From: Chloroflexota bacterium
GTDB lineage: Bacteria; Chloroflexota; Anaerolineae; Anaerolineales; UBA4823
DNA: 9,241 nt
Reading direction: 5' to 3'
Assembly: GCA_030613705.1 (NCBI GenBank)
Contig: JAUWLJ010000058.1
Location: 1 to 9,241, forward strand
Each line of letters opens with the position of its first letter. Position 1 is the first letter of the stretch. A model generated the notes under the pieces. The model was not told the DNA's origin. It saw only the letters and a program-made list of their open reading frames with translations, and searched no databases. Shown here one piece after another: positions 1 to 7,397 of the stretch. The translations under genes and the position numbers were made by a program.

Positions 1-49
1 ATTCTACATAGTGTACTGTGCATGCAGGTCAGACTACTGCTCATGCTCT

Positions 50-1567
50 CTATGCAACTGCCGTTTCAGGGTATGATCCTCCCCAGGCACCATAATCACC
101 TGCCCAGGCTCCATATCCACCTGTCCAATCAGCGTACTCCCCTCGTAAGCGGAACTCCCCATTTTCCTCATCGTAATAGGTATATCCTTCGTAGTGTTCC
201 TCATCGGCCAGATCTGCAAAAATGTCCATCCCGTAATTAGCGCTGCCGGTGACCTCAGCAAAAACTGCATCAGGAGCGTTAACCCGGCCTGCACCTTGCT
301 GCCATAGGCTGTAAAGCGCTTCTGTGCTATCGAGATCGACCCACGGCAAAGCAGTAACCATGAGACGATACTTGACTTCATCAGGTGTGAGTTCTGGGTT
401 TTCAGCTAACGCCAAGGCCGCGAGACCGGAAACAACCGCAGAAGCCTGTGATGTGCCAGCCATCCAAAAATATTTATGTGGCAGCTGGCTCTCGGGGTGC
501 TCATTTTCCAAAGTGCTGTGTTTTGCCATGGTAGATACCATGTGAGCACCAGGAGCCATGACATCGGGTTTTGTAAACGCGTCCAGCGTCGGTCCTGCGG
601 CAGAGAAGGGAGTTATGTAATCATCGCTCCAGTCATCTGGAGTGTGATTATCGGTAAATGCGCCCACGGTGATCACATAGGGATTATTTCCTGGCACACC
701 AATCGTCATGGCATCTGAACCGCCGTTCCCAGCGGCAACAACCACTATGATACCGCTTGCCCAGGCTTCCATTACCGCCTCATTGAGCGGATCCACCCAG
801 TATGGAACCTCTGCATTGGAGACCAGGGATAGATTCATAACCCGGATATTGTATTCGTCCTTGTGATCAATCACCCACTGGATACCCTGAATGACGTTCT
901 CGTAATCGCTGTAACCGTATTCGTCGAGCACGCGGACACCTACCAGACGGACTCCAGGTGCAACCCCATTCCAATCACCATCAGGTCCTTGCTGACCGTT
1001 CGCAATAATGCCAGCAATATGGGTGCCATGACCGTGAGGATCGCGGGGGGAATTGCTACCTTCAACGAAGTCAACCCAGGCCGCGATCCGGTTGAGCCTG
1101 ACACCATTTACTTTCTTGAGCAATCCAGGGTGATTACTCAATCCGGTATCAACAACCGCGACTGTTACGCCCTCACCGGTGACTCCGGCATCCCAAACAA
1201 CATCCGCACCGACCAGATCGGGATAATCGCTGGCGGGAGCAGGATCGCCATCGAATTCATTGCCCGTTATCCAAACTGAGGCATTGGGAACTATGGAGGT
1301 GACCTCAGGTTCAGCAAGAAGTCTGGGGAGTGCGTTCACTGGTAACGAGGCACCCAGACTGTCGATCAAATCCAGCATTGAGGTCACCTGCCCACCATGG
1401 GCTGAAACCAAGCGAGTCACTGCCTCTAAATCGGAGCCCCTGACAATGAATGAGCCGAATTCTGCCTGGTGAGATGGCACGGTCATCGTGAATGAGGCCA
1501 TTAAAACCAGCACGAGAATCAAGCTTACATGGCGTTTAATTCGGTTGACTGTTCCTGGTGTTTTCAT
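50..1567 (-). CDS. Secreted subtilisin-like serine protease (peptidase family S8) with aromatic/glycine-rich C-terminus
   Basis: 505-aa exported endopeptidase. Residues 1-35 look like a Sec signal peptide: a basic start (RIKRH) followed by the hydrophobic run VSLILVLVLMASF. Residues about 38-100 fit an inhibitor-I9-like propeptide. The S8 domain spans about 115-440. The catalytic triad is D140 (VAVVDTGL), H180 (HGHGTHIAG) and S373 (AGTSQASAVVSG), and the oxyanion-hole Asn is N281 (AAGNGG). The usual proline of GTSMAxP is Ala here (A377). The tail after about 475 is rich in Tyr, Trp and Gly, with a near-repeat (GGYGAWAG, GDYGAWGG). It contains no LPxTG motif or clear membrane anchor. A TTG two codons upstream is also open, but AGGAGA lies 6 bases before the ATG at 1567, so that start is chosen. 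Expression appears to be controlled by the c-di-GMP riboswitch upstream. The S8 family and secretion are near certain. The natural substrate and the tail's function are unknown. Confidence 0.95.
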   Translation of the reverse strand: MKTPGTVNRIKRHVSLILVLVLMASFTMTVPSHQAEFGSFIVRGSDLEAVTRLVSAHGGQVTSMLDLIDSLGASLPVNALPRLLAEPEVTSIVPNASVWITGNEFDGDPAPASDYPDLVGADVVWDAGVTGEGVTVAVVDTGLSNHPGLLKKVNGVRLNRIAAWVDFVEGSNSPRDPHGHGTHIAGIIANGQQGPDGDWNGVAPGVRLVGVRVLDEYGYSDYENVIQGIQWVIDHKDEYNIRVMNLSLVSNAEVPYWVDPLNEAVMEAWASGIIVVVAAGNGGSDAMTIGVPGNNPYVITVGAFTDNHTPDDWSDDYITPFSAAGPTLDAFTKPDVMAPGAHMVSTMAKHSTLENEHPESQLPHKYFWMAGTSQASAVVSGLAALALAENPELTPDEVKYRLMVTALPWVDLDSTEALYSLWQQGAGRVNAPDAVFAEVTGSANYGMDIFADLADEEHYEGYTYYDEENGEFRLRGEYADWTGGYGAWAGDYGAWGGSYPETAVA

Positions 1568-1573
1568 AATCAA

Positions 1574-1579
1574 TCTCCT
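1574..1579 (-). promoter_or_regulatory. Ribosome binding site of the S8 protease
   Basis: AGGAGA on the minus strand lies 6 bases before the ATG at 1567. It overlaps too closely with the alternative TTG at 1573 to serve it, so it decides in favour of the ATG. Confidence 0.8.
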
Positions 1580-1603
1580 GAGCGGATACCACGCTGTAAA
1601 ACC

Positions 1604-1627
1604 AAAAAAGCCTGGATATACCAGGCC
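1604..1627 (-). terminator. Intrinsic terminator forming the riboswitch expression platform
   Basis: On the minus strand GCCTGG and CCAGGC pair around a 5-base loop (TATAT). The hairpin is followed at once by six T. It sits between the c-di-GMP aptamer and the protease start codon, so it would stop transcription before the gene. Its 5' arm (GGCCTGG, 1621-1627) is also the exact complement of CCAGGCC inside the aptamer (1666-1672), which makes it half of a terminator/antiterminator pair. Confidence 0.88.
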
Positions 1628-1653
1628 TCAGAAACGCAGACATAATTTGTGTC

Positions 1654-1755
1654 AACGATCTCGGCGGCCTGGCGATCATAGCCACCACGAAGGTGGCATT
1701 AGACCCATGGCTTTGCGTCCCCAGCTTTCACTGGGTTTGCCTTTATCGGATCGTT
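1654..1755 (-). promoter_or_regulatory. Cyclic-di-GMP-I (GEMM-I) riboswitch aptamer
   Basis: Read on the minus strand, the segment has the conserved GEMM-I parts in order. These are GGCAAACC (1734-1741), a hairpin capped by a GAAA tetraloop (1726-1729), GACGCAAAGCC (1709-1719), a tetraloop receptor made of TCTAAT (1698-1703) and TATGA (1676-1680) flanking the stem GCCACC/GGTGGC, and a GCC-rich closing strand. AACGATC (1749-1755) and GATCGTT (1654-1660) can form the closing helix P1. The base matching G20 of the Vibrio aptamer (aligned from memory) is G, which favours c-di-GMP over the cGAMP-type A20 variant. The element lies in the 5' leader of the S8 protease and is followed by an intrinsic terminator. 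The 3' core departs somewhat from the commonest consensus (GCCAGGCCGCC rather than GCCGGGTTGCC), so a named GEMM-I subtype is possible. Confidence 0.93.
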
Positions 1756-1758
1756 ATG

Positions 1759-1788
1759 ATTTTAGCACAAACGAGTACGGGAAGTCAA
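1759..1788 (-). promoter_or_regulatory. Sigma70-like promoter of the riboswitch-protease transcript
   Basis: On the minus strand, TTGACT (1783-1788) is separated by 18 bases from TAAAAT (1759-1764). Transcription would begin near 1751-1753, at the 5' edge of the aptamer. This is the right place for a riboswitch-led transcript and supports both calls. Confidence 0.75.
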
Positions 1789-1880
1789 TTAAATTTACCC
1801 ATCATTGTTGCAAGTTGCGATGATTACTCAATTTAAATTACAGAAGGATGAATAGAAATTTCAATCTCCTTGATTGATTA

Positions 1881-2072
1881 TCAACCATCATGACTGTTTG
1901 TTAGGGCAGCAAGGCGGGATCTTGCTTCACTGATTTGTTCGTCAATCTCGTCCATCTTTGCGATTAGATTGGGATGGATTGAGTGGGCAGGCAGTCGCGC
2001 TTGCAAATCAGCCAGCTGCGACTCCAATCGTGCGATCTGCTGGTCTAATTCGTGGGATTCATTTTTGTTGAT
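1881..2072 (-). CDS. Small coiled-coil protein with no canonical in-frame start (frameshifted start or non-AUG start)
   Basis: From 2051 to the TGA at 1881 the minus strand is open for 56 codons. It encodes a highly helical peptide with heptad-like Leu/Ile spacing: ELDQQIARLESQLADLQARL, then PAHSIHPNLIAKMDEIDEQI, then SEARSRLAAL. This looks like two short coiled-coil helices joined by a PAHS turn. A good Shine-Dalgarno (AAAGGAG, 2082-2088) lies upstream. The only ATG (2060-2062) is in another frame and meets TAG after five codons, while the open frame meets TAA at 2081. A one-base deletion between about 2052 and 2060 would explain this, because restoring one base gives M-N-S-H-E-L-D. The alternative is a rare ATC start at 2072, which I used for the coordinates because it keeps one frame; it lies 9 bases from the SD. 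The function is unknown. The low-G+C palindrome near the 3' end is a weak terminator at best. Confidence 0.5.
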   Translation of the reverse strand: MNKNESHELDQQIARLESQLADLQARLPAHSIHPNLIAKMDEIDEQISEARSRLAALTNSHDG

Positions 2073-2148
2073 TTCAGTTTACTCCTTTGCTACATTTACC
2101 TGTGAAAAATGCTCGTTAGAAAGGTGAGCGGGAAAATATCAGATTGAG

Positions 2149-2162
2149 TTTAAGTACTTAAA
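2149..2162. repeat. 14-bp perfect palindrome upstream of ppdK (possible operator)
   Basis: TTTAAGTACTTAAA is its own reverse complement. It lies in the divergent spacer between the coiled-coil ORF and ppdK, about 40 bases upstream of the proposed ppdK -35 box. Its core AAGTACTT recurs in this window only at 8893-8900, inside the promoter region of the oxidoreductase operon. A regulator binding site is an inference. Confidence 0.45.
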
Positions 2163-2188
2163 GATGCTGATCATCACCCATTGTACTG

Positions 2189-2204
2189 ACAAAATACATT
2201 TTGT
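2189..2204. repeat. 16-bp inverted repeat overlapping the ppdK -35 box (possible operator)
   Basis: ACAAAAT-AC-ATTTTGT is a perfect 7-2-7 inverted repeat. Its right arm covers the first four bases of the proposed -35 hexamer (2201-2206). Protein bound here would be expected to hinder RNA polymerase. No matching regulator family is recognised. Confidence 0.4.
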
Positions 2205-2229
2205 GGAATACCTGACCGAGTGGTAAACT
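2201..2229 (+). promoter_or_regulatory. Probable promoter of ppdK
   Basis: TTGTGG (2201-2206), a 17-base spacer and TAAACT (2224-2229) form a fair sigma70-like promoter. Transcription would start near 2236, leaving a 5' leader of about 158 bases. Each hexamer departs from consensus, so the assignment is moderate. Confidence 0.5.
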
Positions 2230-2236
2230 ATACATC

Positions 2237-2393
2237 GTGCGTCTGGCGACTTACGCACCCAGTTTGTGAAGAAAACTTCCCATACCTGGCAAAAAATATC
2301 GAAGCGTATTTCATAATTTCCCTGGGCATAAATACCAGGCAGTTAAGAGCGCACACTATGCAATCATTAATTACTTTAAATTAGGAGAATAAA
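2237..2393 (+). other. Structured 5' leader of ppdK
   Basis: The leader opens with a stem GTGCGT/ACGCAC (2237-2242 with 2253-2258) at the predicted 5' end of the RNA, a position where such stems often protect transcripts. Further down, CCTGG occurs twice (2285-2289 and 2321-2325), and either copy can pair with the single CCAGG at 2335-2339. The ribosome binding site AGGAG (2383-2387) lies 6 bases before the ATG. No known riboswitch class is recognised here. Confidence 0.35.
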
Positions 2394-5156
<2,763 letters not shown>

Positions 5157-5186
5157 AGAATAAGACAGTGGTGATCAAGTCTTGAG

Positions 5187-5225
5187 GGGCTGTCTATAAA
5201 GAAATTATAGGCAGCCCTTATTCAT
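5187..5225 (+). terminator. Terminator hairpin downstream of ppdK
   Basis: GGGCTGTCTATAA (5187-5199) pairs with TTATAGGCAGCCC (5205-5217) as a 13-bp stem with one G-U pair and a 5-base loop. It begins 30 bases after the ppdK stop. The tail is only TTATTCATTT, so termination may be less sharp than at a full U-tract. Its left arm shares GGGGCTGTCT with the terminator at 5837. Confidence 0.75.
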
Positions 5226-5328
5226 TTAAGGATTTGTAATTTCTGGTCGAACCATCCACAGCTCATGGCCATTAGAATCTACATGGCAAAACTGCGGATG
5301 ATTTGCTCCTGCATTATTTCACCAAGAT

Positions 5329-5364
5329 AAAAAAATCACGAGCTGGGAGCCGATCCAGCCCGCG
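5329..5364 (-). terminator. Intrinsic terminator of the small zinc-finger-like gene
   Basis: On the minus strand, CGCGGGCTGG (5355-5364) pairs with CCAGCTCGTG (5337-5346). This gives a 10-bp stem with two G-U pairs around an 8-base loop, followed by A and seven T. It lies 55 bases after the stop of the 68-aa gene and faces the convergent ppdK terminator. The bases between the two (5226-5328) hold nothing recognisable. Confidence 0.82.
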
Positions 5365-5419
5365 ATTAAGCAGAAATGAAAACCGATGTTGATGATTAAG
5401 AAGATATCTTCTCTTACTC

Positions 5420-5626
5420 TTATCTCTCCTTGTTTATAGCTTCTAAGTACCAGAGAGGGGCGCGGGAGGCCAAATTCCCAAATTGGTCTGATACCGGTTT
5501 GCGACGTTTGTCACCAGGGTGACCTGTCTCGCATAAGACCATTTTGTGTTCGTGGCACTCAGCTTCTGTCTCGCATACCCGGAAGCATATCGGGCATATA
5601 TAAAAAAGCTGATCCTGATTATCCAT
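5420..5626 (-). CDS. Small zinc-finger-like protein of unknown function (68 aa)
   Basis: Residues 10-32 carry a compact metal-site pattern: CPIC (C11, C14), C18, then CHEH (C24, H25, H27) and C32. This fits a single C2H2-like or C4-type zinc site. The second half (GHPGDKRRKP... SRAPLWYLEA) is free of Cys and ends in an aromatic, probably helical segment. There is no signal peptide or membrane segment, so it is likely cytoplasmic. An upstream ATG at 5641 is in frame, but its own codons are the AGGAGG Shine-Dalgarno (5633-5638), which sits 6 bases before the ATG at 5626. The shorter start is therefore right. The gene has its own promoter and terminator and is not part of either neighbouring unit. 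I recall similar short CPxC...RAPxWxLEA proteins in Chloroflexota genomes but cannot verify this. A DNA/RNA-binding or metal-sensing role is possible but unproven. Confidence 0.82.
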   Translation of the reverse strand: MDNQDQLFYICPICFRVCETEAECHEHKMVLCETGHPGDKRRKPVSDQFGNLASRAPLWYLEAINKER

Positions 5627-5686
5627 CAATTGCCTCCTCATATTTCCGGAATACGAATATATTCAGATAATAATGGGATGAATAAT

Positions 5687-5715
5687 ATTGTAACCGATTT
5701 TTTTGAGTGCGACAA
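5687..5715 (-). promoter_or_regulatory. Promoter of the small zinc-finger-like gene
   Basis: On the minus strand, TTGTCG (5710-5715), a 17-base spacer and TACAAT (5687-5692) form a good sigma70-like promoter. The start of transcription would be near 5680, giving a leader of about 54 bases before the ATG at 5626. Confidence 0.7.
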
Positions 5716-5732
5716 AAACATATTCAAACTGA

Positions 5733-5788
5733 GTGGGTTAATTAATGTTCGAAGTATCTGCGCATAGGTATCACAGATAGTTACCCAC
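5733..5788. repeat. Nested inverted repeats between two minus-strand units
   Basis: GTGGGT (5733-5738) pairs with ACCCAC (5783-5788). Inside it, TATCTG (5755-5760) pairs with CAGATA (5774-5779). The element sits about 20 bases upstream of the -35 box of the zinc-finger-like gene and 40 bases beyond the terminator of the oxidoreductase operon. It could be a regulator site or a folded RNA. The arms are short and the evidence is weak. Confidence 0.25.
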
Positions 5789-5828
5789 AAATTGAGAATA
5801 CAGCCACATTTGAATTTAGTGTGAGAGC

Positions 5829-5861
5829 AAAAAGGCGGGGCTGTCTGAATAAGACAGCCCC
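5829..5861 (-). terminator. Intrinsic terminator of the oxidoreductase operon
   Basis: On the minus strand, GGGGCTGTCT (5852-5861) and AGACAGCCCC (5837-5846) form a perfect 10-bp GC-rich stem with a 5-base loop. GCC and five T (5829-5833) follow. It lies 168 bases past the stop of the gamma-subunit gene and is the first strong hairpin there. Read on the plus strand it has no good U-tract, so the minus strand is the likely direction. Confidence 0.78.
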
Positions 5862-6028
5862 TTCGTAAAAGAGGTTCAAGGACGTGGTTCGATGTTCGGT
5901 GAAGTTGCTTGGACCCTGATAACCTGCTGGTAATGAGTGCCGAGGGTAATGATCTGGGATGAAATCGTGATGTAGTGTGATGTTGGATGTATGTAGCTAG
6001 AGGATCAGGCTCCCAGAGGGTGATTCCG
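5862..6028 (-). other. 3' untranslated stretch of the oxidoreductase operon
   Basis: No supported gene was found. Read on the minus strand the stretch is C-rich and poor in G, with a run of 30 bases containing no G at all (5967-5996). This composition is typical of Rho-loading (rut) segments, so Rho may act here before the intrinsic terminator. This is an inference from composition only. Confidence 0.3.
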
Positions 6029-6589
6029 TTATGTTTTTTGTCCTATCCGCTCCTTACGCACAAATTCAGCACCTTCCCGGAGGGCTTGATAATTAAGCGG
6101 GAGTAATTTCTTGTGCCGTTGCGGAAGGTGGTCTTGCAACGCTGCTTCAATGGCTTCGATCGGTAAAATGGGTTCCTGTGCGAGTAAAGCTCCGACCATC
6201 ACGATGTTTGTCATGCGCTTATCACCCAATGATTCAGCGATCTCATTAGCTGGGATAAGCACACTGTGCAGGTCATCTCGTTGGACAGGCCGCTCGATTA
6301 GAGAAGTATTGACGATCAGCGTTCCGTTTTCAATTACCGCTGATTCGTATTTATCCAGTGAGGGCAGATTCATGGCGACTAAAGCCTGCGGGTGACGCAC
6401 CATGGGAGAACCGATCTCCTCATCAGCAATGATCACCGTGCAGTTGGCAGTCCCTCCCCGTATTTCAGGCCCATAGGATGGGATCCAGGTCACTTCTTTT
6501 CCGTTATCCATGGCTGCATATGCAAGAACCTGTCCTGCAAAGAGCACTCCCTGGCCGCCAAAGCCTGCGATCACTATTTCAGTTTGCAT
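6029..6589 (-). CDS. 2-oxoacid:ferredoxin oxidoreductase, gamma subunit
   Basis: 186-aa gamma subunit of a four-subunit, CoA-dependent 2-oxoacid:ferredoxin oxidoreductase (KorC/PorG-type domain, Pfam POR). It opens with the nucleotide-like fold signature IVIAGFGGQGVLFAG (6-20) and carries the family block PSYGPEIRGGTANC (38-51). Length and motifs are normal and complete. AAGGA lies about 6 bases before the ATG. This is the last gene of the operon, 18 bases after the beta-subunit stop, and a 3' UTR with a strong terminator follows. In the known enzymes this subunit packs against the alpha subunit at the CoA/active-site region. Substrate specificity cannot be read from this subunit. Confidence 0.93.
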   Translation of the reverse strand: MQTEIVIAGFGGQGVLFAGQVLAYAAMDNGKEVTWIPSYGPEIRGGTANCTVIIADEEIGSPMVRHPQALVAMNLPSLDKYESAVIENGTLIVNTSLIERPVQRDDLHSVLIPANEIAESLGDKRMTNIVMVGALLAQEPILPIEAIEAALQDHLPQRHKKLLPLNYQALREGAEFVRKERIGQKT

Positions 6590-6607
6590 TTAATTTCCTT
6601 TTCCCAA

Positions 6608-7384
6608 TCAAACCCTGACCTGACTGAGACTGGGGGAGACTTTGAAATCTTCAAGAGGATAAACCGGGAGCATGCGTTCTTCTATCCACTGCAAAGCTTC
6701 AATTGGATTTAGTCCCCAATTTGTCGGGCAAGTGGACAGCAGTTCGACCATCGAAAACCCAAGCCCTCTCTGCTGCGTTTCAAATGCCAGGCGGATTGAT
6801 TTTTTCGCCTTGCGAATATTCTTCGGGTCATGCAAGCTGCGCCGGACGATATAACCCGCGCCATCCAAGGTAGCCAGCATTTCCGCAGTGCGGATGGGGA
6901 AACCGGTTTGCTCGACATCCCGTCCGGTGGGGGAGGAAGTGGTTTTCTGCCCGGGCAAAGTGGTGGGAGCCATCTGCCCACCAGTCATGCCGTAGTTGGC
7001 ATTATTGATGAAAATGGCAGTTATGTTTTCTCCACGCGCCGCGGCATGGACGATCTCTGCCATACCGATTGAGGCCAGATCGCCGTCTCCCTGGTAGGTG
7101 AACACGATCCGGTCTGGAAGCACGCGCTTGATGCCTGTTGCCATGGCAGGGGCGCGTCCATGAGCAGCTTCCACGAAATCGCAGTCAATATAATTGTAGA
7201 TGAATACCGAACAGCCCACTGAGGCGACACCGATAGTCTTCTCCTGGAGATTCATCTCCTCCATGACTTCGGCTACCAAACGGTGAGCCACCCCGTGTGT
7301 GCATCCGGGGCAATAATGCGTGGTTGTTTGGGTGAAAGTTTCTGGGCGTTTATAAACCGTTTCAACAGGTGGATTCAAACCCAT
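6608..7384 (-). CDS. 2-oxoacid:ferredoxin oxidoreductase, beta subunit (TPP-binding)
   Basis: 258-aa beta subunit holding thiamine pyrophosphate and the proximal [4Fe-4S] cluster of a VOR/KOR-type enzyme. Likely cluster ligands are C25 and C28 (HYCPGCTHG), C58 (SVGCSV) and C219 (STCPTNWG), matching the family pattern. The TPP/Mg2+ motif runs from GDGD (99-102) to [11 protein letters not shown] (127-137). The short CPTNWG end, with no extra C-terminal cysteine-rich part, fits the KOR/VOR branch better than pyruvate:ferredoxin oxidoreductase. AAGGAG sits 9 bases before the ATG. The gene starts 13 bases after the alpha-subunit stop, so the two are very likely co-transcribed and translated in step. 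Named korB or vorA in different organisms; the symbol is left blank because substrate is uncertain. Confidence 0.95.
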   Translation of the reverse strand: MGLNPPVETVYKRPETFTQTTTHYCPGCTHGVAHRLVAEVMEEMNLQEKTIGVASVGCSVFIYNYIDCDFVEAAHGRAPAMATGIKRVLPDRIVFTYQGDGDLASIGMAEIVHAAARGENITAIFINNANYGMTGGQMAPTTLPGQKTTSSPTGRDVEQTGFPIRTAEMLATLDGAGYIVRRSLHDPKNIRKAKKSIRLAFETQQRGLGFSMVELLSTCPTNWGLNPIEALQWIEERMLPVYPLEDFKVSPSLSQVRV

Positions 7385-7397
7385 AGCTTCAAACTCC

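Noticed and set aside
1..44. Minus-strand ATG at 44 open to the window edge
   Set aside because: No convincing ribosome binding site and only 14 codons visible.
1568..1573. TTG start two codons upstream for the S8 protease (507 aa)
   Set aside because: It touches the Shine-Dalgarno, leaving no usable spacing; the ATG at 1567 has ideal spacing.
1801..1824. Imperfect hairpin ATCATTG / CGATGAT upstream of the protease promoter
   Set aside because: Arms are short, AT-rich and need a wobble pair; no T-tract follows, so neither terminator nor operator is supported.
1861..1877. TCAATC/GATTGA hairpin after the coiled-coil ORF as a terminator
   Set aside because: Six AT-rich base pairs with no T-tract on the minus strand; too weak.
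5627..5641. Upstream ATG at 5641 for the small zinc-finger-like protein (73 aa)
   Set aside because: Its first codons are the AGGAGG ribosome binding site for the ATG at 5626, and no separate site serves it.
5186..5861. 676-bp element bounded by GGGGCTGTCT and AGACAGCCCC, resembling a small transposon with inverted ends
   Set aside because: Each end is itself a terminator hairpin in the correct place for its gene, the flanking bases show no target duplication and there is no transposase.
5892..5933. 13-codon plus-strand ORF MFGEVAWTLITCW
   Set aside because: No ribosome binding site and it lies antisense in the 3' UTR of the oxidoreductase operon.
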